NCBI RefSeq assembly: GCF_000830005.1
Contig: NZ_CP010407.1
Location: 1,302,001-1,366,000 of the forward strand
DNA: 64,000 nt
Source: Streptomyces vietnamensis
GTDB lineage: Bacteria > Actinomycetota > Actinomycetes > Streptomycetales > Streptomycetaceae
Direction of reading: 5' to 3'
Shown here: in pieces, positions 7,516 to 15,931 of the stretch
Layout: every line of letters starts with the position of its first letter
Numbering within the stretch: the first letter of the stretch is position 1
Made by a program: the position numbers and the translations under genes
Notes under the pieces: model-generated
Database searches by the model: none
What the model was told of the DNA's origin: nothing
What the model saw: the letters and a program-made list of their open reading frames with translations, nothing else

Positions 7516-8852
7516 CCGAAGTGCTTCTGCTCGTGGTGGCGCTGCTGCTCGCTCTCGCGTGCGGCGCGTTCGTCGCGGCCGAGTTCTCGCTGACCACGGT
7601 CGAGCGCGGCGAGCTCGAAGCGGCCGTGGAGCGCGGCGAGCGGGGGGCGGCGGGCGCGCTCAAGGCCGTCCGCTCCCTCACCTTCCAGCTCTCCGGCGCC
7701 CAGCTGGGCATCACCGTGACCAACCTGGTCGTCGGCATGCTCTCCGAGCCCTCGATCGCCAAGCTGATCAGCGGCCCCCTGGAGGCGATGGGACTCTCGT
7801 CCTCGGCGGCCTCCTCGGTCGCCCTCGCCCTGGGCACCGCCCTGTCCACCGTCGTCCTGATGGTCGTCGGCGAGCTCGTCCCCAAGAACTGGGCGATCTC
7901 CTCGCCGCTCGCCGTCGCGAAGGTGGTGGGCACTCCGCAGCGCGTGTTCACGGCCGCCTTCAAGCCGTTCATCAGTCATCTCAACAACACGGCGAACCGG
8001 ATCCTGCGTCGCCTCGGCCTGGAGCCGACCGAGGAGCTCGCCTCCGCGCGCTCCCCGCAGGAGCTGGTGGCGCTCGCCCGGCACTCCGCGAAGGAGGGCG
8101 CCCTGGAGGCGGACACGGCCGAGCTGTTCGTCCGTACCCTCAACCTGGCGGAGCTGACCGCGGAGAACGTGATGACGCCCCGCGTGCAGGTCACCGCCCT
8201 TGAGGTGCAGGCCACCGCCGAGGACGTCGCCAACGCGACCCGCGCGACCGGCCTGTCCCGCTTCCCCGTCTACCGGGGCAGCCTCGACGCGGTCGTCGGC
8301 ATCGCCCACATCAAGGACGTGCTCGCGATACCGGCCGAGGAGCGGCCCCGCCGCCGGATCGGCGAGATGCTCCGCGAGCCGCTGCTCGTCCCCGAGACGC
8401 TCACCGTGGACCGGCTGCTCGACCGTCTGTCGGGCAAGCAGACGATGGCCGTCGTCATCGACGAGTACGGCGGCACGGCCGGGGTCGCGACCCTGGAGGA
8501 CATCGTCGAGGAGGTCGTCGGCGAGGTGCGCGACGAGCACGACCCGCACGAGACGCCGGACCTGGCACGGGCCGGCGAGGACGCGGACGGGCGCGAGCTG
8601 TGGTCCGCCGACGGCGCCGCCCGTACGGACCAGCTGGCCACGATCGGCCTGCGGGTGCCGGACGGCCCGTACGAGACGCTCGCGGGCGTCCTCGCGACCG
8701 AGCTCGGCCGGATCCCCGCCGCGGGCGACAGCGTGGAGCTCGCCGGCTGGCGGCTCGACGTCGTCGACGCCTCCGGCCGGCGCGCCGCGCGCGTACTCCT
8801 GCACGCCCCCGCGCACCACACCGAGGACGAGTCCGGGGAGGCCGGTCGATGA
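7512..8852 (+). CDS. CNNM/CorC (HlyC) family membrane protein, first of a pair
   Basis: 446 residues. An N-terminal DUF21/CNNM transmembrane domain (about 1-180, with AAEFSLTTVERG and the LGELVPKN-like VGELVPKNWA) is followed by two CBS motifs (about 200-335, with NVMTPR and IDEYGGTAGVATLEDIVEEVVG) and a C-terminal CorC_HlyC domain. Members are linked to Mg2+ or Co2+ export; the hemolysin label is historical. The ribosome-binding site GGAGGTGAACCG is strong. The stop overlaps the start of a paralogous partner (ATGA), a common arrangement in actinobacteria that suggests a hetero-dimer. Confidence 0.92.
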   Translation: MTEVLLLVVALLLALACGAFVAAEFSLTTVERGELEAAVERGERGAAGALKAVRSLTFQLSGAQLGITVTNLVVGMLSEPSIAKLISGPLEAMGLSSSAASSVALALGTALSTVVLMVVGELVPKNWAISSPLAVAKVVGTPQRVFTAAFKPFISHLNNTANRILRRLGLEPTEELASARSPQELVALARHSAKEGALEADTAELFVRTLNLAELTAENVMTPRVQVTALEVQATAEDVANATRATGLSRFPVYRGSLDAVVGIAHIKDVLAIPAEERPRRRIGEMLREPLLVPETLTVDRLLDRLSGKQTMAVVIDEYGGTAGVATLEDIVEEVVGEVRDEHDPHETPDLARAGEDADGRELWSADGAARTDQLATIGLRVPDGPYETLAGVLATELGRIPAAGDSVELAGWRLDVVDASGRRAARVLLHAPAHHTEDESGEAGR

Positions 8853-9868
8853 TCGCGGTCCAGCTGTTGATCGGTCTGCTCACGCTGGTCGTCAACGCCT
8901 TCTTCGTCGGCGCCGAGTTCGCCCTGATCTCGGTCCGCCGCAGCCAGATCGAGCCCCTGGCCGACTCCGGGAACCGGCGGGCGCGCAGCGTCATCTGGGG
9001 CCTGGAGCACGTCTCCGCGATGCTCGCGGCGGCGCAGCTCGGCATCACGCTCTGCACCCTGGTCCTCGGCATCGTCGCCGAACCGGCCATCGAGCACCTG
9101 CTCGAACCGGTCTTCGACGCGGTCGGCGTGCCGCACGGCGTGGCCGCCACGATCTCGTTCGTGATCGCGCTGGCCCTGGCGACGTATCTGCACATGCTGC
9201 TCGGCGAGATGGTGCCGAAGAACATCGCGCTGGCCGAGCCGACGCGCTCCGCGCTGCTGCTCGGGCCGCCCCTGGTGACGCTCGCGCGGACGCTGCGGCC
9301 GGTGATCTTCGCGATCAACGCCTTCGCCAACACCCTGCTCAAGCTGTTGCGGGTGGAGGTCAAGGGCGAGGTCGCGGCGACCTTCTCGGACGACGAGCTG
9401 GCCCGGATGGTCACCGACGCGGGCCACGCGGGTCTCCTGGACGACCGGGCCGCCGAGCGGCTGCACGACGCCCTCGAACTGGGCCGGCGCCCGGTGCGGG
9501 ACGTCGTGATGCCGGCGGAGAAGGTGGTGTACGCGCAGGTCGGCACCACTCCCGAGGAGCTGGAGGCGCTGGCCGCGCGGACCGGGTTCTCCCGCTTCCC
9601 GGTGCTCGACGCCGAGCGCCGCATCCTGGGCTATCTGCACGTCAAGGACGCCCTGGACGCCACCCCGCGCGATCTGCCGTTCCCGGTGTCGGCGCTGCGG
9701 CCGATCGCCCGGGTCCGGGCGGCGACGCCGCTCGACGACGTCCTCACCGCGATGCGCCGCAGCCGGACGCACCTGGCGGCCGTGCTCGACGAGGACGGCA
9801 AGCCGGCCGGCCTCGTGACGATGGAGGACGTGCTGCGCGAGCTGGTGGGGCGCCCGGCGGCGCCGTGA
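8849..9868 (+). CDS. CNNM/CorC family membrane protein, second of a pair
   Basis: 339 residues, paralogous to the upstream gene but shorter: a DUF21 domain (VGAEFALISVRRSQIE, LGEMVPKNIALAEP) and two CBS motifs (RDVVMPAEKVVY to LVTMEDVLRELVG). The terminal CorC_HlyC domain is missing. In such pairs the longer protein probably supplies the regulatory C-terminus for both. ATG 8849 overlaps the preceding stop. A perfect 12-bp-stem terminator follows. Confidence 0.92.
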   Translation: MIAVQLLIGLLTLVVNAFFVGAEFALISVRRSQIEPLADSGNRRARSVIWGLEHVSAMLAAAQLGITLCTLVLGIVAEPAIEHLLEPVFDAVGVPHGVAATISFVIALALATYLHMLLGEMVPKNIALAEPTRSALLLGPPLVTLARTLRPVIFAINAFANTLLKLLRVEVKGEVAATFSDDELARMVTDAGHAGLLDDRAAERLHDALELGRRPVRDVVMPAEKVVYAQVGTTPEELEALAARTGFSRFPVLDAERRILGYLHVKDALDATPRDLPFPVSALRPIARVRAATPLDDVLTAMRRSRTHLAAVLDEDGKPAGLVTMEDVLRELVGRPAAP

Positions 9869-9881
9869 CGCCCTGAAGCGG

Positions 9882-9909
9882 AGGGCCCCGGGAGCGATCC
9901 CGGGGCCCT
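9882..9909. terminator. Bidirectional terminator, 12-bp perfect stem
   Basis: AGGGCCCCGGGA (9882-9893) pairs with TCCCGGGGCCCT (9898-9909) around GCGA. It lies between the CNNM pair and the convergent isomerase gene, 13 bases after one stop and 8 before the other. Confidence 0.9.
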
Positions 9910-9917
9910 TCGGCGTG

Positions 9918-11048
9918 TCAGAGCGCGGTGGCGGCGAGCCAGTCGTCGAGCAGCTCCCGGTCGCCGGTGTGCGTGAAGCGCGGGTCGTCGGCGGCGTACC
10001 GGCGGTGCAGGAGGAGCAGCAGCTCGCCGGTGTCGGCCGTGACACCGGCGGTCGGCTCGGCGCCACCGGCGCCACGGCTCCGGGTGAAGCCGCCCCCGCC
10101 GAGCGTGAGGGTCCATACGGCGCCGGTGTCGCGGGCGGTGAGCCGGAGGACGGCGCCGTCGCGGCCGAGGTGGGCGAGGGGTTCGGCGATCCAGGGGACG
10201 TACGGCGCGTCGGTGAGGAAGTGGTCGATCGCGGCAGCGGCCGTGCGGGGGTCGATCGCCCCGGCGGCGCCGCCGAGGGCGAGCTCGGCGTCGGCGAGGT
10301 GGACGACCGCCTCGGCGAGCAGCAGCCGCGGGTAGTACCGGGCGTGCGGGTCCGCCCCCGGCGACCAGACCGGGAGGTCGGGGGCGGTGGTGCGCAGCGC
10401 CGTGAGCGCGCTCTCGGCACCGGCGGTCAGCCAGTCGGCGTACGCGGCGGGGTCCGTCGGCAGGTCGAGCGGGAGGTCCCGCACGCGGACGCGGACGGCG
10501 GCCCGGGTGCGTACGAGGTGCTCGGCCCAGCGGTGGACCGCACCGAGGTGCCGGGTCAGGTCGGCGAGGGTCCAGCCGGGACAGGTGGGCACCGGGGTCG
10601 CGGGATCGGCCTCGCGCACGAGGGCGGCGAAGCGCAGCACGTGCTCGGCGACGACGTCACAGGCGGCGTCCGGGGAAGCGGTCGGCGGAGTGGTCGCGGA
10701 CGCCGTCGGCGAGGCGGGCCGGACGCTCTCCGGGGTGCCGAGGCGCCGGGCGCTCTCCGGAGCCGCATCGCGACCGGCGGCGTACGCGTCCTCCGTGAGC
10801 CCGAGGCCTTCGGAGACCTTCAGGAGCTCGTCCCGCCGGGGGCCCGCCGGTCCCCGCAGCGCGGCCTCGCGGAAGAGCCCGTCGAGGGTGCGGCGGTCGG
10901 CGGCACCGAGTCTGCCCAGGGTGTGCCCGGTGTTCTCCAGCCACTTCACGGCCGTGTCGGGATCGAGGTCCTCGTCCTCGGAGGTCTCGACCGCCGTCAC
11001 CAGCTCCGCCAGCGCCTCGGCCAGCGTGCTCAGGAGCGCGTCGCTCAT
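9918..11048 (-). CDS. Maleylpyruvate isomerase-family, mycothiol-dependent-type protein with an added N-terminal domain
   Basis: 376 residues. From about residue 125 it matches the DinB-like mycothiol-dependent maleylpyruvate isomerase N-terminal family: FAALVREADPATPVPTCPGW, LADLTRHLGAVHRWAEHLV, and a C-terminal SCP2-like strand region. Proteins of this type bind a metal and use mycothiol in thiol transfer. The first ~85 residues are extra: an acidic helical segment (ETSEDEDLDPDTAVKWLENT) and GLFREAALRG, then a Pro/Thr/Ser linker. I do not recognise that part. Start ATG 11048 is preceded by GAGGGGAAACCCG. It is divergent from the GDSL gene. Confidence 0.75.
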   Translation of the reverse strand: MSDALLSTLAEALAELVTAVETSEDEDLDPDTAVKWLENTGHTLGRLGAADRRTLDGLFREAALRGPAGPRRDELLKVSEGLGLTEDAYAAGRDAAPESARRLGTPESVRPASPTASATTPPTASPDAACDVVAEHVLRFAALVREADPATPVPTCPGWTLADLTRHLGAVHRWAEHLVRTRAAVRVRVRDLPLDLPTDPAAYADWLTAGAESALTALRTTAPDLPVWSPGADPHARYYPRLLLAEAVVHLADAELALGGAAGAIDPRTAAAAIDHFLTDAPYVPWIAEPLAHLGRDGAVLRLTARDTGAVWTLTLGGGGFTRSRGAGGAEPTAGVTADTGELLLLLHRRYAADDPRFTHTGDRELLDDWLAATAL

Positions 11049-11085
11049 CGGGTTTCCCCTCCCGGGTTCTCCACGGCACCCCGCG

Positions 11086-11103
11086 CATACCGCGCGGTAT
11101 GAT
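11086..11103 (+). promoter_or_regulatory. 16-bp perfect palindrome overlapping a -10 element
   Basis: CATACCGCGCGGTATG (11086-11101) is a perfect palindrome of the size and AT-ended form seen for TetR-type operators. The -10 hexamer TATGAT (11098-11103) overlaps its right edge and lies 9 bases before ATG 11113. Transcription would therefore start about at the start codon and be blocked by a bound repressor. No -35 was identified. Confidence 0.6.
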
Positions 11104-11112
11104 CGCTCCGCC

Positions 11113-11895
11113 ATGGAGATCAATGCCACGTACAACAGTCTCGTCGCCGTCGGGGACAGCTTCACCGAGGGTATGTCGGACCTGAAGCCCGACGGCTCCT
11201 ACGGGGGCTGGGCGGACGTCCTCGCGGGCCGGCTCGCCGCCCGCTCCCCCGGCTTCCGCTACGCCAACCTGGCGGTGCGCGGCAAGCTCATCGGCCAGAT
11301 CGTCGACGAGCAAGTCGACCTGGCCGCAGGCATGAAGGCCGATGTGGTGACCCTGGTCGGCGGGCTCAACGACACCCTGCGGCCCAAGGTCGACATGGTC
11401 CGGGTGAGGGACCTGCTCACCGAGGCAGTGGAACGCCTCACACCCTCCTGCGGGCAGCTGGTCCTGATGCGCAGCCCCGGCCGCAACGGTCCGGTCATGG
11501 AGCGCTTCCGTCCCCGGATGGAGGAGCTGTTCGCCCACATCGACACGCTCGCCGCCCGGCACGGCGCCCTGGTCGTCGACCTGTACGGGGCCCCGTCGCT
11601 CGGCGACCCCCGGCTGTGGGACGTGGACCGGCTCCATCTGACGGCCGACGGGCACCGGCGGGTCGCCGAGGCCGTGTGGCAGACGCTCGGCCTGGCGCCC
11701 GAGGAGGACTGGCGCACACCGCTGCCCCCGGGCGTACGGCCCGGCTGGGCGAGCCGCCGGATCGCGGACGCCCGCTTCGCCAGGGAGCACCTGGGCCCGT
11801 GGATCGGACGGCGCCTGACCGGCCGCTCGTCGGGCGACGGCCGCGCGCCCAAGCGACCGGAGCTGCTGCCGTACGAGCCCCCGGCTGGCGCGTAG
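11113..11895 (+). CDS. SGNH/GDSL-family hydrolase
   Basis: 260 residues. Block I is VAVGDSFTEG with the catalytic Ser, block III is GGLNDTL (Gly/Asn oxyanion region), and block V is WDVDRLHLTADGHRRVAE with the catalytic Asp and His. There is no signal peptide, so it is probably a cytoplasmic esterase or lipase-like enzyme. No ribosome-binding site precedes ATG 11113, which fits a leaderless mRNA from the TATGAT hexamer. The C-terminal ~50 residues are basic. Streptomyces carry many paralogues of unknown substrate. Confidence 0.88.
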   Translation: MEINATYNSLVAVGDSFTEGMSDLKPDGSYGGWADVLAGRLAARSPGFRYANLAVRGKLIGQIVDEQVDLAAGMKADVVTLVGGLNDTLRPKVDMVRVRDLLTEAVERLTPSCGQLVLMRSPGRNGPVMERFRPRMEELFAHIDTLAARHGALVVDLYGAPSLGDPRLWDVDRLHLTADGHRRVAEAVWQTLGLAPEEDWRTPLPPGVRPGWASRRIADARFAREHLGPWIGRRLTGRSSGDGRAPKRPELLPYEPPAGA

Positions 11896-11992
11896 CGGGG
11901 CGCCCACGCGCGCGCGTGACCTGGGTCTCGTAGCAAGCTCCACACCGGACCGTGGCGCTGGCCTGCAGAAACCACCAGTAAACTCTGTCCAC

Positions 11993-13435
11993 GTGACTGC
12001 TGTGACTGCGAAGCCCCGCATCCCCAACGTTCTGGCCGGCCGCTACGCCTCCGCGGAGCTCGCCGTCCTCTGGTCCCCCGAGCAGAAGGTGAAGCTGGAG
12101 CGTCAGCTGTGGCTCGCCGTGCTGCGTGCGCAGAAGGACCTCGGGATCGAGGTTCCGGACGCCGCCCTCGCCGACTACGAGCGCGTTCTCGACCAGGTCG
12201 ACCTCGGCTCCATCGCCGAGCGCGAGAAGGTCACCCGGCACGACGTGAAGGCCCGGATCGAGGAGTTCAACGCCCTCGCCGGCCACGAGCACGTCCACAA
12301 GGGCATGACCTCGCGCGACCTCACCGAGAACGTCGAGCAGCTCCAGATCCGGCTCTCCCTGGAGCTGATGCGGGACCGCACGGTCGCCGTACTCGCCCGC
12401 CTCGGCAAGCTGTCCGCCGAGTACGCGGAGCTGGTCATGGCCGGCCGCTCGCACAACGTCGCCGCCCAGGCGACCACCCTCGGCAAGCGTTTCGCGACGG
12501 CGGCGGACGAGCTGCTCGTGGCGTACGCCCGCCTGGAGGAGCTGCTCGGCCGCTACCCGCTGCGCGGCATCAAGGGCCCGGTCGGCACCGCGCAGGACAT
12601 GCTGGACCTGCTCGGCGGCGACGCCGGCAAGCTCGCCGAGCTCGAGCAGCGGATCGCCGGTCACCTCGGCTTCGCGCACGCCTTCACCTCGGTCGGCCAG
12701 GTCTACCCGCGCTCGCTCGACTACGACGTGGTCACCTCGCTGGTGCAGCTGGCCGCCGCGCCCTCCTCGATCGCCAAGACGATCCGTCTGATGGCGGGCC
12801 ACGAGCTGGTCACCGAGGGCTTCAAGCCCGGCCAGGTCGGCTCCTCGGCGATGCCGCACAAGATGAACACCCGTTCCTGCGAGCGCGTCAACGGCCTGAT
12901 GGTCATCCTCCGCGGCTACGCCTCGATGACCGGCGAGCTGGCGGGCGACCAGTGGAACGAGGGCGACGTGTCCTGCTCCGTGGTCCGCCGGGTCGCGCTG
13001 CCGGACGCGTTCTTCGCGCTCGACGGCCTCCTGGAGACCTTCCTCACCGTGCTCGACGAGTTCGGCGCCTTCCCGGCCGTCGTCGCCCGCGAGCTCGACC
13101 GCTACCTGCCGTTCCTGGCGACCACGAAGGTCCTCATGGGCGCGGTGCGCGCCGGCGTGGGCCGCGAGGTCGCCCACGAGGCCATCAAGGAGAACGCCGT
13201 CGCCTCCGCCCTCGCCATGCGCGAGCAGGGCACCGTGCAGAACGAGCTCCTCGACAAGCTGGCCGCCGACGAGCGGATCCCGCTGGACCGGGCGCAGCTC
13301 GACGAGCTGATGGCGGACAAGCTGTCCTTCACGGGTGCCGCCGCCGACCAGGTCGCGGTCGTGGTCTCCCGTATCGAGGAGATCCTCAAGCAGCACCCGG
13401 AGGCCGCCGCCTACACCCCCGGGGCGATCCTCTGA
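11993..13435 (+). CDS. purB: Adenylosuccinate lyase (PurB)
   Basis: 480 residues of the fumarase/aspartase superfamily. It releases fumarate from SAICAR and from adenylosuccinate in purine synthesis. The family signature GSSAMPHKMNTRSCE carries the flexible catalytic loop; the TSRDLTENVEQ and SRSHN-like AGRSHNVAAQ segments hold the substrate and catalytic His. The GTG start at 11993 lies 8 bases after TAAACT (11979-11984), which suggests a leaderless transcript. Its TGA overlaps the likely start of the next gene. Confidence 0.96.
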   Translation: MTAVTAKPRIPNVLAGRYASAELAVLWSPEQKVKLERQLWLAVLRAQKDLGIEVPDAALADYERVLDQVDLGSIAEREKVTRHDVKARIEEFNALAGHEHVHKGMTSRDLTENVEQLQIRLSLELMRDRTVAVLARLGKLSAEYAELVMAGRSHNVAAQATTLGKRFATAADELLVAYARLEELLGRYPLRGIKGPVGTAQDMLDLLGGDAGKLAELEQRIAGHLGFAHAFTSVGQVYPRSLDYDVVTSLVQLAAAPSSIAKTIRLMAGHELVTEGFKPGQVGSSAMPHKMNTRSCERVNGLMVILRGYASMTGELAGDQWNEGDVSCSVVRRVALPDAFFALDGLLETFLTVLDEFGAFPAVVARELDRYLPFLATTKVLMGAVRAGVGREVAHEAIKENAVASALAMREQGTVQNELLDKLAADERIPLDRAQLDELMADKLSFTGAAADQVAVVVSRIEEILKQHPEAAAYTPGAIL

Positions 13436-13986
13436 CCCGGAACCCCCGGTTCACCCAGCAGGAGCTGGAGGCCGCTCGCGACCGCGTCGTTCCCGACGTG
13501 GTCGCGAGCGGCCTTTCCGTCCTCTTCTGCGGGATCAATCCGGGGCTGATGACGGCGGCGACCGGCCACCACTTCGCCCGGCCGGGCAACCGCTTCTGGC
13601 CGGTGCTGCACCTGTCCGGCTTCACGCCGAGGCAGCTGCGCCCGGACGAGCAGGAGGAGCTCCTGACGTACGGGCTCGGGATCACGAACGTGGTGGCGCG
13701 GCCGACGGCGCGGGCCGACGAGCTGAGCCGTGAGGAGTACGAGGAGGGCGGACGCCTCCTCGTCGAGAAGGTGGAGCGGCTCGCGCCGCGCTGGCTCGCG
13801 GTCGTCGGCGTCACGGCGTACCGCACGGCCTTCAACGAGCCGAAGGCCGTGATCGGGCCGCAGGACCGGGCGATCGGTTCCACCCGGGTCTGGGTGCTGC
13901 CGAACCCGAGCGGTCTCAACGCCCACTGGACGACGGCGACGATGGCCGAGGAGTTCGCCCGGCTGCGGGCGGCGGCCGAGGCCTAG
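13432..13986 (+). CDS. mug: G/U (T/U) mismatch-specific DNA glycosylase, probable CTG start
   Basis: 184 residues, Mug/TDG family of uracil-DNA glycosylases. It removes uracil or thymine mispaired with guanine. Motif 1 is LFCGINPGLMTAATGHHFARPGNRFW and motif 2 is VLPNPSGLNAHW. The conserved N-terminus continues back to LTRNPRFTQQELEAARDRVVPDV with no ATG, GTG or TTG at its head; a CTG at 13432 overlaps the purB stop as CTGA, the place where an ATGA overlap would be expected. A GTG further in (codon for V before VASGL) is the alternative start. The end overlaps the convergent gene at CTAG. Confidence 0.85.
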   Translation: MTRNPRFTQQELEAARDRVVPDVVASGLSVLFCGINPGLMTAATGHHFARPGNRFWPVLHLSGFTPRQLRPDEQEELLTYGLGITNVVARPTARADELSREEYEEGGRLLVEKVERLAPRWLAVVGVTAYRTAFNEPKAVIGPQDRAIGSTRVWVLPNPSGLNAHWTTATMAEEFARLRAAAEA

Positions 13987-14468
13987 GGCCTGTCCGGCGG
14001 ACCCGGCCATGATCCGCCGGACAGGTCCTGGGCAGGCGGGTCGACCTCGGTGATGACGGCGAGGAGCTGGAACGGCAGCTCCTTGTCCCACTGGGAGATG
14101 CCGAGGCCCGTCCACCGTCCGTCCACCCGCCACAGCCACAGGTGCGGGGCGTGACAGCTGAGCGTGGACCACGGCTCCGGTATCTCCTCGCCGTCGTTGA
14201 CCCGCTCCAGGACGGGCCAGAGGCTCAGCTCCTCCGGCGGGCCCCAGCGGGCGGTGAGCAGGGCGGCGAGCGCGTCCCGGTCCGCCTCGTACTGCTCCAG
14301 GACGAGCAGGCTGCGGAAGCCGTCGTCCTCCCAGAAGTCCTCGCTCGTCGCGAGCTCCCCGACGTGGTAGCCGGGGCCGCTGTCGACGGGTCCGGATCGC
14401 TCCGGTCGTGTCGGGAAGGCGCGGGTGCGGAGTGAGTCGACGGTCGCCAGGTGCTGTGCCGTGGTCAT
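13983..14468 (-). CDS. Conserved hypothetical protein
   Basis: 161 residues, not matched to a named family. It has no signal peptide or membrane segment. The centre is rich in Trp and acidic residues (SEDFWEDDGFRSLLVLEQYEAD; HLWLWRVDGRWTGLGISQWDKELPFQLLAVI), suggesting a compact soluble domain. ATG 14468 has no obvious ribosome-binding site; upstream reading is possible but low-complexity. Stop codons of this gene and the glycosylase overlap tail to tail at 13983-13986. Confidence 0.7.
   Translation of the reverse strand: MTTAQHLATVDSLRTRAFPTRPERSGPVDSGPGYHVGELATSEDFWEDDGFRSLLVLEQYEADRDALAALLTARWGPPEELSLWPVLERVNDGEEIPEPWSTLSCHAPHLWLWRVDGRWTGLGISQWDKELPFQLLAVITEVDPPAQDLSGGSWPGPPDRP
13985..14029. 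terminator. Palindromic repeat (CCTGTCCG family), copy 1
   Basis: AGGGCCTGTCCGGCGGA (13985-14001) pairs with 14013-14029 over 17 positions with one G-U wobble; the loop is 11 bases. It starts at the overlapping stops of two convergent genes and lies inside the 3' end of the minus-strand gene. A related copy is at 39274-39307, also at a convergent junction. This family is common in Streptomyces genomes as I recall, and it probably acts as a bidirectional terminator. Confidence 0.75.
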
Positions 14469-14618
14469 GGGGACAGTGAAGCGGCCGGCACTGACAGTTG
14501 GCGTTCCGTCAGGATGCGAGGGGTGGTTCCCCGGGTCCGCCGCGGGGGCGGCACTCGCCGCGACCGGACCCATTGAGTACCATCCGCCGAAGAGGTGCAC
14601 GAGCTGGGAGGACACACT

Positions 14619-15776
14619 GTGGGGCGGCTGACCGGCGGGGATCCGTCTCTGCTGCGGCGGATCAACTCCGCGGTGGTGCTCCATGCGCTGCGCGGTGCCG
14701 ACGCGCACACGTTCACGGATCTGACCCGGATCACGGGCCTGTCGCGGCCCACGGTCGAGGGGGTCGTCGAGGGCCTCATGGAGGGCGGGCTCGTCGTCGA
14801 GTCGGCGCCCGAGGAGGGCGAGGCCCGGCGGCAGGGACGTCCGGCGCGGAGGTTCCGCTTCCGCGCGGAGGCCGGTCACCTGCTCGGCATCGAGATCGGC
14901 CCGCACCGCGTGGCCGCCCTGCTCTCCGGTCTGGACGGGCGCATCATCGGCGCCGGGTCCCGCGAGGTGTCGGAGACGGCGCCCGCGGACGAGCGCCTCG
15001 ACCGGGTGCGTACGGTCGTGGCGGACGTGCTGCGCAGGGCCGGGGTCGCCCGGTCCAATCTGCGGGCCGTCGGCGTCGGCACACCCGGCATCGTGGAGGC
15101 CGACGGCACGGTACGCCTCGGCACGGCGCTGCCCGGCTGGACGGGCCTCGCGCTCGGCGATCGGCTGCGGCGCTCCTTCCGCTGCCCGGTGATCGTGGAG
15201 AACGACGCCAACGCGGCGGCGGTCGCCGAGCACTGGAAGGGTGCCGCGACCGATTCCGACGACATCGTCTTCGTCCTGGCCGGGCTGAGCCCCGGCGCCG
15301 GTTCGCTGATCGGCGGCCGGCTGCACCGCGGCTTCGGCGGGGCGGCCGGGGAGATCGGCGCCCTGCACCTGCTCGGCCGGGGCGTCACCCCCGAGCATCT
15401 GCTCTCGACCACGGACGAGCCGCTGCACCCGCTGGACGAGCAGGCGGTCACCGAGGTCTTCGCGCTGGCCCGCAAGGGCGACGCGCGCGCACAGGCGGCG
15501 GTGGAGCGGTTCATCCAGCGGCTGGTGCACGACGTGGGGGCCCTGGTCCTCGCCATCGACCCCGAACTGGTGGTCATCGGCGGCTGGGCGGCCGGGCTCG
15601 ACGGGGTGCTCCCGCCGCTCCGCGAGGAGCTGGCGCGGTTCTGCCTGCGGCCGCCCCGGGTGGTGCTGTCCCTGCTCGGCGAGGCCGCGGTCGCCACGGG
15701 CGCGCTGCGGCTCGCCCTCGACCACGTCGAGGAGCAGCTCTTCGCCGTCGACGGCACGGTGACGGCCCGGCGCTAG
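14619..15776 (+). CDS. ROK-family transcriptional regulator
   Basis: 385 residues: a winged helix (about 15-75, TFTDLTRITGLSRPTVEGVVEGLMEGGLV) joined to a ROK ASKHA fold (VGVGTPGIVEADG; VENDANAAAVAEHW; GGAAGEIGALHLLG). The Cys-rich zinc motif typical of ROK sugar kinases and NagC/Mlc-type regulators is absent, and the kinase aspartate context is degenerate, so it probably senses rather than phosphorylates a sugar. I chose GTG 14619 behind GGGAGGA with 7-base spacing. It is convergent with a GntR gene. Confidence 0.88.
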   Translation: MGRLTGGDPSLLRRINSAVVLHALRGADAHTFTDLTRITGLSRPTVEGVVEGLMEGGLVVESAPEEGEARRQGRPARRFRFRAEAGHLLGIEIGPHRVAALLSGLDGRIIGAGSREVSETAPADERLDRVRTVVADVLRRAGVARSNLRAVGVGTPGIVEADGTVRLGTALPGWTGLALGDRLRRSFRCPVIVENDANAAAVAEHWKGAATDSDDIVFVLAGLSPGAGSLIGGRLHRGFGGAAGEIGALHLLGRGVTPEHLLSTTDEPLHPLDEQAVTEVFALARKGDARAQAAVERFIQRLVHDVGALVLAIDPELVVIGGWAAGLDGVLPPLREELARFCLRPPRVVLSLLGEAAVATGALRLALDHVEEQLFAVDGTVTARR

Positions 15777-15882
15777 AGCCCCCTGGGGGTACGGTGGCGG
15801 CCTGCCGCCAGAGCCCCCTGGGGATACGACGGTGACGGCCCGCCAACCAGAGCGCCCTGGGGGTACGGTGACGGCCCGCCGC
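15756..15882. repeat. Tandem ~35-bp repeats spanning the ROK stop codon
   Basis: Units starting AGAGCCCCCTGGGG begin at 15775, 15810 and 15849 (35 and 39 bases apart); each ends in a form of ACGGTGACGGCCCGCCGC. The last bases of the ROK gene (15756-15774) are a partial fourth unit, so the stop codon lies in the array. The array fills most of the convergent gap to the GntR gene. Confidence 0.85.
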
Positions 15883-15910
15883 GGGGAGTTGCCTTCCCTG
15901 GCGACGGGCC
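15873..15910. terminator. Imperfect hairpin between ROK and GntR genes
   Basis: GGCCCG (15873-15878) pairs with CGGGCC (15905-15910), extended by CGC/GCG and GGGA/TCCC with mismatches. Its position between two convergent stops supports a terminator, but the stem is interrupted. Confidence 0.45.
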
Positions 15911-15931
15911 GGTGCCTGAGGGGCGGGGGTT

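Noticed and set aside
15775..15882. CRISPR array from the evenly spaced repeats after the ROK gene
   Set aside because: Units are adjacent tandem copies without unique spacers, and there are no cas genes.
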